Shown in pieces: positions 18,200-26,878 of a stretch of 64,000 bases of DNA. Every line of letters begins with the position of its first letter. The first letter of the stretch is position 1. The position numbers and the translations under genes are program-made. The notes under the pieces were generated by a model. That model had not been told where the DNA came from, made no database searches, and saw only the letters and a list, made by a program, of their open reading frames with translations. The stretch is from NCBI GenBank assembly GCA_001898505.1, contig MKTZ01000016.1, forward strand, positions 62,001 to 126,000, in the 5' to 3' direction. This DNA comes from Sphingobacteriales bacterium 50-39 (GTDB taxonomy: Bacteria; Bacteroidota; Bacteroidia; Chitinophagales; Chitinophagaceae).

Positions 18200-18422
18200 A
18201 ATATAGAGACTATAGATTTATTGATCTTCTTTACAAACAGTACCTTTCTGGTCGGTCACCTTCCCAAAAAATAGCCCGCCCGGGAGGGACGGCCAGGGGC
18301 CAGAAGGATTTCGGACGGCAAAAATCGCGACAAATTATGGAAGCACTCGACCACTGATGGATTTATTCACCAAATTCATGTCATTTGGACGAACCGCTTC
18401 GGGTGGCTTAAAGTGCACAAAG

Positions 18423-18455
18423 TTAAACAAACGTTTAAATTAAACAAACGTTTAA
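18423..18455. promoter_or_regulatory. tandem 16-bp operator between efflux operon and SDR gene
   Basis: TTAAACAAACGTTTAA occurs twice, at 18423-18438 and 18440-18455, with a 17-bp period. Each copy contains a TTAAAC/GTTTAA inverted pair. The 294-bp divergent gap holds little else of note. Such tandem dyads are typical of TetR-type repressors of efflux operons, but no tetR gene lies in the window, so the cognate regulator is unknown. Confidence 0.6.
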
Positions 18456-18493
18456 TCAATTTTTAATTAATTTTAATCTTCAATACCACCACT

Positions 18494-19429
18494 ATGTCAA
18501 TTCACACTGTTCTGGGAGCCGGAGGAGTGATCGCCGATGGACTTACCCGTGAGCTCATCCGGCATCAAATACCGGTCCGTATCGTATCCCGTCACCCTTC
18601 TCCTCATCCGGGAGCCATTACCCTGGCAGCCGATATCACGGATGAAGGCCAGACCCTGGAAGCCATCAAAGGTTCTTCCGTCGTCTATTGCTGCATAGGG
18701 CTTAAATATCAGTATTCCATCTGGCGGCAGAGCTGGCCCGTCATCATGAACAACCTCATCTCGGCCTGCCGGCAGACAAAGGCCAGGCTTCTCTTTTTCG
18801 ACAATGTCTATATGTACGGATTGGTGAAAGGTCCTATGACAGAAGAAACGCCCTATGACCCTTGCAGCCGTAAAGGCGATCTACGCGCCCGTATCGCTAC
18901 GCAGCTGATGAGCGAGGTACGCAAGGGGAATATCACTGCGAGCATCGCCCGCGCGGCAGATTTCTACGGTCCCGGGGCCGACAGGACGAGTGTGTTCAAT
19001 ATTTTGGTATTCCAGCGCCTTTACAAGGGTCAGAAAGCTCAATGGCTGGTCAACACGCATGCCCGGCACTCTTTTACCTATACGGAAGATGCTATCAGGG
19101 GTCTGTTCCTCCTGGGTAATGACGAAAGTTCCTGGAACCAGGCCTGGCATCTCCCCACTGCTTCATCTCCCATGACGGGCGCTGAATATATCGACGTGGC
19201 GGCGTCGGTCCTGGGCAAATCGCCCCTCAGCATGGTGCTTCCCAAATGGATGGTCCGTATGGGAGGGCTATTCGACAAGACCACTGCCGAGTTGTATGAA
19301 ATGCTGTATCAATATGAATATGATTACTTGTTCGACTCTTCGAAATTCGAAAGGGCATATGGATTTCAGCCAGTATCCTACGCAGAGGGTGTAAAAGAGA
19401 CAGCCAATGCGTATATGAAGATAAGATAG
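18494..19429 (+). CDS. NAD(P)-dependent epimerase/reductase (extended SDR family)
   Basis: A 311-residue Rossmann-fold protein. The nucleotide-binding glycine motif is GAGGVIADGLT (about 8-18), and the strand LLFFDNVYMYGLVKG (about 100-114) holds the Tyr-x-x-x-Lys catalytic pair (YGLVK). The C-terminal half resembles nucleoside-diphosphate-sugar epimerases, but the substrate is not clear. It is divergent from the efflux operon and shares its operator region, so the two could be co-regulated. Confidence 0.85.
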   Translation: MSIHTVLGAGGVIADGLTRELIRHQIPVRIVSRHPSPHPGAITLAADITDEGQTLEAIKGSSVVYCCIGLKYQYSIWRQSWPVIMNNLISACRQTKARLLFFDNVYMYGLVKGPMTEETPYDPCSRKGDLRARIATQLMSEVRKGNITASIARAADFYGPGADRTSVFNILVFQRLYKGQKAQWLVNTHARHSFTYTEDAIRGLFLLGNDESSWNQAWHLPTASSPMTGAEYIDVAASVLGKSPLSMVLPKWMVRMGGLFDKTTAELYEMLYQYEYDYLFDSSKFERAYGFQPVSYAEGVKETANAYMKIR

Positions 19430-19478
19430 ACGGGGAACGTTTCCGTAATTACATTAACGAAATTGCTGCTGCTGTCCG

Positions 19479-21458
19479 CTAGGCAGTGTGGTGTACACGA
19501 TAGTATGCTCTCTGCAGGTTGATCTTTGTAGCCGGCGCCACGAGTAATGGCAGCTTTTCTACTACCGTCTCGCTGGTGTCGAGCCCAAAAGCTTTTTCCT
19601 CATCCAGCGCCAGGCGCTTCATGGCAAAGTAGGTATTGAGGATGAACCCTTCCCGGACCGAGAACTCGTTATCGTAGGAGAGGAACTTCTCCAGTATCAC
19701 ATACCTGAAATCCTCTGCGATATTGTGCTTTTTCAGGGAGGGAAAACGATGGGCGATATCCAGTTCCCTGTTGCAGATCATTTCGGCGACCACCTTGCGG
19801 AACATAAGACTTACCCGCTGCTGTACCCGGAAGCCCAGACGGAACTCTACTCTTATCACCTTATCGCTCAGCTCTTCCACACCATACTCCATCGTATAGG
19901 GTTCATCGGTGCGTTCGATGTGTACGAACCAGTATATATCCGCCCGCTTGGGATTGTGGCTGAATATGGAATAGAGTATCTTCTCTTCGATGTGGGTAGG
20001 CCTGTTGGCCTTGGTAAGATAAATAAGATGCGAGGAGAATTTGGGGACAGACTCGTCCTGGCTAAGACTTTCCAGGAGGGGTATATGCTCCTGGAGGTCG
20101 ATAAAGTTCAGGAACCGGTTGTTTATCTTCCGGGCATTATACCAGATATACATGGTGAATATCAACCCTACCTCGAAGACAAGGAAGAAAAGTCTTTTGA
20201 CGATCTTGACGGCATTCGCCACAAAAAAAGAGGATTCCACCACGACAAACACGACGAGGATGGGAACGACGGCCCAGAGCGAGTAATGCTTGACATACCG
20301 CAGGAAATGATACATCAATATCGTCGTCATCAGCATGGCTATGGTGATGGAAAAACCGTATGCGGCGGTCATGGCCTCGGATGTTCTGAAATAGAGCACT
20401 ACCAGGAAACAGCCCGTGCATAATATCCAGTTGATGCTGGGTATATATATCTGACCGCGGATGTCGGTAGGGAATTTCACGGTGACCTTTGGCCAGAAAT
20501 TGAGGCTGATGGCTTCATTGATCAGCGTAAAACTACCGCTGATAAGGGCCTGGCTGGCGATGATGGAAGCCGACATGGCGATAAAGACGCTGGGAACGAG
20601 GAACCAATGCGGCACAATGGCAAAAAAGGGATTGACGCCGCCCAGATCGGACTTCTGCTGCATCAGCACCCAGGCGCCCTGTCCGAGGTAATTCAATACG
20701 AGGGCTGTCTTTACAAAAAGCCAGCTCACCTGTATATTCCTTCTGCCGCAATGTCCCAGGTCGGAATACAGGGCTTCCGCCCCAGTCGTACAAAGGAATA
20801 CGGCGCCCAGCAGCCAGAACCCCTTGGGATGACGGGTCAGCAGTTCCAGCCCATAATGAGGACTTAAGGCCTCTAACACCACCGGATAGTGTATGATCTG
20901 GCGCAGCCCCAGCACGGACAGCATGCCGAACCAAACGAACATGATGGGCCCAAAGCTGCCGCCCACGACCTTCGTGCCAAAACGCTGGAATACGAATAAA
21001 AGCAGAAGTATCACCAGTACGAGCTCCACTACGAGATTATTGCCCGGTACGATGACATGTTCCAGTCCTTTCACCGAACCCAGCCCTTCGATGGCGGAAG
21101 TAACGGAGATGGGGGGCGTGATGATACCGTCGGCCAACAAGGTGCCTGCTCCGATGATGGCGGGATATACCAGCTTCTTTCCATAGCGCCTGACCAATGC
21201 AAAGAGTGAGAATACACCTCCTTCTCCTTTATTATCCGCCTGGAGCGTGATCCATACGTACTTGAATGTCGTTTGCAGGGTGAGGGTCCAGAAAACGCAG
21301 GAAATGGCGCCAAATACCAGCTCCCTGGAAACTTGTCCGCCTTCGTTGAGTATGGTCTGGAAAGTGTAAAGGGGTGAAGTGCCGATGTCCCCATAAATAA
21401 TACCTAATGTAATGAGCAGTCCTGCTGTGGTGATCTTTTTTGAGTGGCTTATGTCCAT
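19479..21458 (-). CDS. kup: Kup-family low-affinity potassium uptake transporter
   Basis: A 659-residue protein from the ATG at 21458; the frame extends 9 residues upstream but MDISHSKKITTAGLLITLG is the family-like start. About 12 transmembrane helices occupy residues 10-430, with the family motif GIIYGDIGTSPLYTFQTI and GADGGIITPP-like LADGIITPPISV. A cytoplasmic C-terminal domain follows. It imports K+, probably with H+. It is convergent with the SDR gene and otherwise appears monocistronic. Confidence 0.96.
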   Translation of the reverse strand: MDISHSKKITTAGLLITLGIIYGDIGTSPLYTFQTILNEGGQVSRELVFGAISCVFWTLTLQTTFKYVWITLQADNKGEGGVFSLFALVRRYGKKLVYPAIIGAGTLLADGIITPPISVTSAIEGLGSVKGLEHVIVPGNNLVVELVLVILLLLFVFQRFGTKVVGGSFGPIMFVWFGMLSVLGLRQIIHYPVVLEALSPHYGLELLTRHPKGFWLLGAVFLCTTGAEALYSDLGHCGRRNIQVSWLFVKTALVLNYLGQGAWVLMQQKSDLGGVNPFFAIVPHWFLVPSVFIAMSASIIASQALISGSFTLINEAISLNFWPKVTVKFPTDIRGQIYIPSINWILCTGCFLVVLYFRTSEAMTAAYGFSITIAMLMTTILMYHFLRYVKHYSLWAVVPILVVFVVVESSFFVANAVKIVKRLFFLVFEVGLIFTMYIWYNARKINNRFLNFIDLQEHIPLLESLSQDESVPKFSSHLIYLTKANRPTHIEEKILYSIFSHNPKRADIYWFVHIERTDEPYTMEYGVEELSDKVIRVEFRLGFRVQQRVSLMFRKVVAEMICNRELDIAHRFPSLKKHNIAEDFRYVILEKFLSYDNEFSVREGFILNTYFAMKRLALDEEKAFGLDTSETVVEKLPLLVAPATKINLQRAYYRVHHTA

Positions 21459-21640
21459 AATATTGCCTAAGGGCATGCCAAACATGTCAAATAATATACC
21501 TATGTTTGTTAAGAGGGAAAGATACGCGCTGGAATCCGTCCTGACAGGGAAATATGTAGATAATAAAAATATTTACTATGAAAAAGGGACCGGCCGGAAA
21601 CCACTCCAAAATGAAAAGACTCCCTTTCAAAATGAAAAAA

Positions 21641-22162
21641 TCATCCCAATAGGTCAAGACGGTCCTGCCGGGCCGAGCGGATCATTTCTGCATAGGTCTG
21701 CTTCTTTACCATGGCGGTCACCACACGGGCGATCCTCGACGCACGGGTAGCTTCCGCCTTGGCGCTGCGTACCCAATTGCCAAAATAATTCTGATGCGAC
21801 ATAGGCAGCTGTTTGAAATAAATCAGCGCGCTGGGCTCGTCCGCGAGGCATTCCATCAGGTCCGATGGGGGTTCGATCTTTGCCTTGTCCACTTCCAGCT
21901 GTACTTTTAGCTTATCCCCTTTTCTTTTACGGATGGCCTTTCTGATGGTGGCATTCAATGGCATGATAAACTCTCCATCACCCATTGGCAATAAGGCCAC
22001 TTTTTTTATAGGGTGTTCATCGAGCTTGCCTTTTACCCTGAAAGACTTTTTATTACCCGGCATCAATTTCCCCGCCTGAGCGGCCGTAATGACGATATAG
22101 GTCCATCCTGTCTTTTCGCCCTGCTCGGCAAATTGCGATATCGTTGTGGTAAACTGGATCAT
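21641..22162 (-). CDS. YdeI/OmpD-associated family protein (DUF1905 plus YdeI domain)
   Basis: A 173-residue protein. The N-terminal DUF1905 domain (about 1-95) contains WTYIVITAAQAGKL, FRVKGKLDE and the LPMGDGEFIMPLNA strands. The C-terminal YdeI domain (about 105-173) contains FKQLPMSHQNYFGNWVRSAK and an Arg-rich helix. YdeI-like proteins have been linked to resistance to antimicrobial peptides, but the molecular function is not settled. The start is 1 bp past the stop of the small hydrolase remnant, so they share a transcript. Confidence 0.88.
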   Translation of the reverse strand: MIQFTTTISQFAEQGEKTGWTYIVITAAQAGKLMPGNKKSFRVKGKLDEHPIKKVALLPMGDGEFIMPLNATIRKAIRKRKGDKLKVQLEVDKAKIEPPSDLMECLADEPSALIYFKQLPMSHQNYFGNWVRSAKAEATRASRIARVVTAMVKKQTYAEMIRSARQDRLDLLG

Positions 22163-22163
22163 A

Positions 22164-22424
22164 TCAATTGAATCTTCCCTCCCCTTTTATCTCCCGGTAA
22201 GGTTTTGTAAAAAAGTCGTCGATGGTTGTATCGAACAGTTCGCTATAGACTATCGGCGTGCTATGACCGGAGTTAGGCAATATCCAGCAATAGCTGCGTG
22301 GTATGTTCATTGCTATCTGGAGTGTATGTTCCGGCCGGATGACGTCATTGCCATAAAGGATGTTGTTCTGGGCGCTACAATAGGCGCTTACCAGAAGAAG
22401 GGTGAAAAGGAAGACGTTTTTCAT
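22164..22424 (-). pseudogene. internally deleted alpha/beta-hydrolase remnant with signal peptide
   Basis: An 86-residue frame begins with a clear signal peptide (MKNVFLFTLLLVSAYCSAQ). It continues directly into what resembles only the end of an alpha/beta hydrolase: GNDVIRPEHTLQIAMNIP and LPNSGHSTPIVYS, with the family's C-terminal Asp and His region. The nucleophile elbow and cap regions are missing, so a large in-frame deletion is the simplest reading. It may still be translated. It is read together with the YdeI-like gene downstream. Confidence 0.65.
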
Positions 22425-22435
22425 GCCCTTAAGAT

Positions 22436-22463
22436 AATAAAAAAGGCCCCTCGTAGAGGGGCC
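22436..22463 (-). terminator. intrinsic terminator of the DsbA-like gene
   Basis: GGCCCCTC (22445-22452) pairs with GAGGGGCC (22456-22463) around GTA. On the minus strand it is followed by TTTTTTATT. It ends the DsbA-like gene transcript 24 bp after its stop codon. Confidence 0.85.
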
Positions 22464-22487
22464 GGGCCGAACATTTATGTAATAGGG

Positions 22488-23066
22488 TTACGCCTTGACG
22501 GTTGTTGGTTTTTTCTTTTTCTTTCCCTGGCTGAGGGCGGCTTCTATGCCTTTACAAAGGTTTTCATACGTCGGTCGCCCCGTGAAAAGCTCCCCGTTGA
22601 TAAAGAAGGCGGGTACATCCCTTACCCCTTTATCCAATCCTTCGAGCAAATCGCTACGTACCGACCATCCATAGGTACAGTCCATCAGGTTCTCCAAAAA
22701 CTTCTTGTTATTGACGCCTACATCCTTGGCATATTCGCGAAGGCTGATAGCGCCCAGGCGTCGCCGATGGGCAAACAGCGTATTATGCATTTCCCAGAAT
22801 TTCCCCTCTTGCGCCGCACCGAGAGAGGCTTCCGCCGCCTTCATCGCATGTTGATGGATCTTTGTGAGGGGGAAATGACGGAAATTGAAGCGCATCTGGC
22901 CATGGTATCTCTTCAACAGCTTATCTACCACCTCATTCACCTTTGCGCACGCTTCGCTTTCATAATCACCGTATTCTGTTAGTGTTACGGGAGCTTTAAC
23001 ATCTCCTACGAAGATATCCCTGGTAGGGATGATCTCCACTTCTTTTGCTTTTAGTGCCATAATCAT
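22488..23066 (-). CDS. DsbA-like thioredoxin-fold protein lacking the CXXC pair
   Basis: A 192-residue protein of the DsbA/thioredoxin-like type: VTLTEYGDYESEAC (27-40), an inserted helical domain and the cis-Pro loop DVPAFFINGELFTG. The usual CPxC is SEAC (residues 37-40), so only the second cysteine is left. There is no signal peptide; the Lys-rich C-terminus (KKKKKP) also suggests a cytoplasmic protein. It may bind thiols or act as a glutathione- or NaX-type disulphide carrier, but classic dithiol oxidation is unlikely. The start could be 23066 or the next Met at 23060. Confidence 0.82.
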   Translation of the reverse strand: MIMALKAKEVEIIPTRDIFVGDVKAPVTLTEYGDYESEACAKVNEVVDKLLKRYHGQMRFNFRHFPLTKIHQHAMKAAEASLGAAQEGKFWEMHNTLFAHRRRLGAISLREYAKDVGVNNKKFLENLMDCTYGWSVRSDLLEGLDKGVRDVPAFFINGELFTGRPTYENLCKGIEAALSQGKKKKKPTTVKA

Positions 23067-23116
23067 CTATTTAACAATTCCTAATCTGTTTGGTTCAGCC
23101 TTATACGCAATATATA

Positions 23117-23145
23117 AAAAAACCCCGGGTCATCCGGGGTTTTTT
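23117..23145. terminator. bidirectional intrinsic terminator after clpB
   Basis: AAAAAACCCCGG (23117-23128) pairs perfectly with CCGGGGTTTTTT (23134-23145) around GTCAT. It lies 4 bp after the clpB stop on the minus strand. Confidence 0.9.
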
Positions 23146-23148
23146 GTG

Positions 23149-25770
23149 TTAAATCGCGTGGGTCTGATGCGTCTCATTTCGGAATACGACCACTCCATCA
23201 AATACATCTACCAATACGGGGTGATTCTTATCCACATCCCCAGCTAATATCTTCTTACTCAACTGATTAATAATCTCTTTCTGGATAAGCCTTTTCAGGG
23301 GCCGGGCTCCGAACTGAGGGTCAAAACCGTTTTCGGCCAGGTAATCCAGCGCATAGTCACTGAACTGAAGGTCGATGCCATTCTTTGCCACCATCTTGCG
23401 AAGGCTTTCCAGCTGTATACGAATGATGCCTTTGATCTCGCTCTTCAACAACGGCTGGAAGAGAATCACTTCGTCTATACGGTTGAGGAATTCCGGCCGG
23501 ATGGTTTGCTTCAACAGGTCCATTACTTCCAGCCTGGTCTTATCCATTACATCCTCTCTGTTCTTTTCCGTCACATCCTCGAAATTGGCCTGGATGATCT
23601 GGCTACCCATATTGCTGGTCATGATAATGATGGTATTCTTGAAATTCACGACCCTGCCCTTGTTATCCGTAAGCCTTCCGTCATCCAATACCTGCAACAG
23701 GATATTGAAAACATCGGGATGGGCCTTCTCGATCTCATCCAGCAGAACAACGCTATAAGGTTTGCGGCGTACGGCTTCTGTCAGCTGACCGCCTTCATCG
23801 TAGCCTACATATCCGGGAGGCGCTCCTACAAGCCTGCTCACCGTATGTTTTTCCTGGTATTCGCTCATATCGATGCGGGTCATCATCCCTTCGTCATCGA
23901 AAAGGTATTCTGCCAGCGCCTTGGCTAATTCCGTCTTGCCTACACCGGTGGTCCCTAAAAAAATAAACGATCCAATGGGGCGCTTGGGGTCCTGCAGACC
24001 AGCCCTGCTCCTGCGTATAGCATCCGCCACGGCTGTGATCGCCTCGTCCTGGCCCACTACCCGCCGGTGCAGCTCATCTTCCAGGTGCAATAGTTTTTGT
24101 TTTTCGCTTTGCATCATTTTGGCCACGGGTATTCCGGTGGCTTTCGCAACGGCTTCGGCGATGTCTTCCGCATCCACTTCTTCTTTCATAAGACGGGAAT
24201 GCGTACTGATAGCTGCCAGCTGGCGGGAATAGTCATCGATGATCTTTTCCTGCTCCTTGACCTTGCCATAACGTATCTCTGCTACCAATCCATATTGTCC
24301 TTCTCTTTCCGCACGCTCTGCTGCGAGCTTGAGGTTCTCTATCTCGGCTTTGGCATTCTGCACTTTTTCCACGAGTTCCTTTTCCTGTTTCCACTTTGCC
24401 TTCAGCGTATCTCTTTCGACGGTGAGGTTACCTATCTCAGCGCTCAGCTCTTTCAGCTTGTCCTTGTCATTTTCCCGTTTGATCGCCTCACGTTCTATTT
24501 CCAGCTGACGTATCTGTCTTTCCAGTCTGTCCAGCTCTTCGGGCATGGAGTTCATTTCCAGCCTCAGCTTGGCGGCGCTCTCATCTATCAGGTCGATGGC
24601 CTTGTCGGGCAGGAACCTGTCCGTTATATAGCGGTGAGAGAGCTCTACCGCTGCGATGATGGCCTCGTCCTTTATACGTACGTGGTGATGGGTCTCATAT
24701 CTGTCCTTCAGTCCCCTGAGGATGGAGATGGCGTCTTCCACATTGGGTTCGTCGATCAATACTTTCTGAAAGCGGCGTTCCAATGCCTTGTCCTTTTCAA
24801 AAAACTTCTGGTATTCATTCAGGGTAGTAGCTCCGATGGCGCGAAGCTCCCCGCGTGCCAGGGCCGGCTTGAGGATATTAGCGGCATCCATAGCCCCTTC
24901 TCCCCCACCCGCGCCGACCAGCGTGTGTATCTCATCGATGAAGAGAATGATCTCTCCATCACTGCCGCTGACTTCTTTCACGACGCTCTTCAGACGTTCT
25001 TCGAACTCTCCCTTGTATTTGGCGCCTGCGATCAGCTGTCCCATATCCAGCGCATAGATCACTTTGGACCGCAGGTTCTCGGGGACGTCCCCGTTGACGA
25101 TACGATGGGCCAGTCCTTCTGCAATGGCTGTCTTACCTACGCCGGGCTCGCCCACGAGTATGGGATTATTCTTACTGCGACGGGAGAGGATATGCAGTGT
25201 CCTGCGTATCTCCTCATCACGTCCTATCACGGGATCGAGCTTTCCCTGACGGGCCAGCTCATTCAAATTTTTTGCATATTTATTCAAGGCATTGAAGGAG
25301 GTCTCCTGTGTCTGGGAAGACACGGTAGAGCCTTTCCGAAGGTCCTTGATGGCTGCTATCAACCCCTTTTCCGTCAGCCCGGCATCCTTCAATAGCTTAG
25401 CCGTGTTATCATTACCCTGTACGAGGGCCAGCAGGATATGTTCGACGCTGACAAATTCGTCCCCAAATTGCTTCAGGTCCGACGATGCCCTTAACATGAC
25501 ATTATTCATGTCACGACTGATAGTCTGAGCGGGCTCGCCGCCAGCGGCAGTCTTCGGCAGTTTCCCAATGCTCTCGTCGAGCTTCGACTCTACGAAGCCC
25601 ACGTTCACATTATTCTTTTTCAACAGAAATTCTACCAAAGAATCTTCTTCGCTCAGCAACGATTTGAGCAAATGTTCCGTTTCGATGACGGGGTTTGCCC
25701 TGTCAAAAGCCAGTTGTTGGGATCGGGAGATCGCTTCCTGTGCCTTGATGGTAAAATTATTCAAGTTCAT
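23149..25770 (-). CDS. clpB: ATP-dependent chaperone ClpB (Hsp104 family disaggregase)
   Basis: An 873-residue protein, usual family length. An N-terminal Clp repeat domain (1-150), NBD1 with Walker A GEPGVGKT (207-214) and Walker [11 protein letters not shown], the coiled-coil middle domain (about 400-530), and NBD2 with GTTGVGKT and [15 protein letters not shown] are all present. It works with DnaK to resolve protein aggregates after stress. There is no ClpP-binding IGF/L loop apparent. It is divergent from the serine-hydrolase-like gene, and the 76-bp gap must hold both promoters. Confidence 0.97.
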   Translation of the reverse strand: MNLNNFTIKAQEAISRSQQLAFDRANPVIETEHLLKSLLSEEDSLVEFLLKKNNVNVGFVESKLDESIGKLPKTAAGGEPAQTISRDMNNVMLRASSDLKQFGDEFVSVEHILLALVQGNDNTAKLLKDAGLTEKGLIAAIKDLRKGSTVSSQTQETSFNALNKYAKNLNELARQGKLDPVIGRDEEIRRTLHILSRRSKNNPILVGEPGVGKTAIAEGLAHRIVNGDVPENLRSKVIYALDMGQLIAGAKYKGEFEERLKSVVKEVSGSDGEIILFIDEIHTLVGAGGGEGAMDAANILKPALARGELRAIGATTLNEYQKFFEKDKALERRFQKVLIDEPNVEDAISILRGLKDRYETHHHVRIKDEAIIAAVELSHRYITDRFLPDKAIDLIDESAAKLRLEMNSMPEELDRLERQIRQLEIEREAIKRENDKDKLKELSAEIGNLTVERDTLKAKWKQEKELVEKVQNAKAEIENLKLAAERAEREGQYGLVAEIRYGKVKEQEKIIDDYSRQLAAISTHSRLMKEEVDAEDIAEAVAKATGIPVAKMMQSEKQKLLHLEDELHRRVVGQDEAITAVADAIRRSRAGLQDPKRPIGSFIFLGTTGVGKTELAKALAEYLFDDEGMMTRIDMSEYQEKHTVSRLVGAPPGYVGYDEGGQLTEAVRRKPYSVVLLDEIEKAHPDVFNILLQVLDDGRLTDNKGRVVNFKNTIIIMTSNMGSQIIQANFEDVTEKNREDVMDKTRLEVMDLLKQTIRPEFLNRIDEVILFQPLLKSEIKGIIRIQLESLRKMVAKNGIDLQFSDYALDYLAENGFDPQFGARPLKRLIQKEIINQLSKKILAGDVDKNHPVLVDVFDGVVVFRNETHQTHAI

Positions 25771-25846
25771 ATATAATTGCTTTATCCTTAAAAATTACAG
25801 TAAACTTGTGGGACAAAATCTAATCCAAAAGCTTAACCCGGCAACT

Positions 25847-26878
25847 ATGTCATGCAAAGTTAGTTTGACCTGTCTACAATTCAGCTTCATTTTTACCTTC
25901 CTGCTATTCTGTCGGCCTGCCTCGGCCCAAACCGATTTTAGTGCAGTAGATCAATTACTTAAACAAAATCAAAAGGAATTGGGGAATAATTTCGCCGCCC
26001 TGGTCTGGAAAGATGGGAAAATTATTTACCAGAAGCAGGGTAATGCAGATTTTACGCCCAAGACGCAGGCGCCCATTACCGCCTCCGGCAACTGGCTGAC
26101 GGCCGCCCTGGTAATGACCTTTGTAGACGAGGGGAAGTTGTCATTGGACGACAAGGTAAGTCAGTATCTTCCTATCTTCTCCAAGTATTCCAAGGGATAT
26201 ATTACGCTGAGGAACTGTCTCACCAATACCACGGGCATCCGGGCCGAAGGAAAGAATAAGTTTGAAACACTGGAAGATCAGGTAAATGAATACGCTTCGA
26301 AAAGGGATATTGTGAACAATCCGGGTAAGGAATTCCACTACAGCTATGTAGGTCCCAATATTGCCGCCCGGGTGCTGGAAGTGATCACCAAGAAAAGCTT
26401 CGATCGGCTGATCATGGAGCGTATCGCCCGGCCGCTGAAAATGCGCAGCACTACTTTTGTCAATGACGAAGGCGGCGCCATCAACCCTGCCGCAGGAGCC
26501 AAATCCAGCGCCATAGATTATATCACCTTCCTCTCCATGCTGCTGAATAATGGGGTGTTCGAAGGAAAAAGGATCCTCAGCGAAAAGTCAGTAGCCGAAA
26601 TAGAAGCGTCACAGTTCGGCGAGATACCTGTCAAATACATCCCCAAGGGCCTGCAGGGCACGCATTATGGGCTTGGTTGTTATATTACGGAGTCCAGCGG
26701 GGCGGGTGTCTCCAACGCACTGGCCTGTCCCAATCTGGAAGGCACGACACCCTTCCTCGATAAATGCAAGGGCTATGCGGCCATCCTTATTATCGACAAG
26801 CCTGCGGAAGAAAAGAAATCCCTGTACCAAAGCCTGAAGAACCTGCTGGATCAGGCCATCGGGGGCGGTTGCAAATGA
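25847..26878 (+). CDS. serine-hydrolase / class C beta-lactamase-like protein, probably inactive
   Basis: Taken from the ATG at 25847 (343 residues) because a signal peptide follows (SFIFTFLLFCRPASAQ) and the upstream part of the frame is antisense to clpB. The beta-lactamase-type fold is recognisable: WLTAALVMTFVDEGKLSLDDKVSQYLP and LRNCLTNTTGI. Where active relatives have SxxK before WLTA, this protein reads ASGN (79-82), and the YxN motif is replaced by YSYVGPN. The catalytic Lys is therefore missing and the Ser displaced. It may bind peptidoglycan or a ligand without hydrolysis. The stop codon abuts the convergent DUF3857 gene. Confidence 0.82.
   Translation: MSCKVSLTCLQFSFIFTFLLFCRPASAQTDFSAVDQLLKQNQKELGNNFAALVWKDGKIIYQKQGNADFTPKTQAPITASGNWLTAALVMTFVDEGKLSLDDKVSQYLPIFSKYSKGYITLRNCLTNTTGIRAEGKNKFETLEDQVNEYASKRDIVNNPGKEFHYSYVGPNIAARVLEVITKKSFDRLIMERIARPLKMRSTTFVNDEGGAINPAAGAKSSAIDYITFLSMLLNNGVFEGKRILSEKSVAEIEASQFGEIPVKYIPKGLQGTHYGLGCYITESSGAGVSNALACPNLEGTTPFLDKCKGYAAILIIDKPAEEKKSLYQSLKNLLDQAIGGGCK

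Noticed and set aside
24097-25395. Long open frame on the plus strand opposite clpB
   Set aside because: Antisense shadow of a highly conserved gene with biased codon use.
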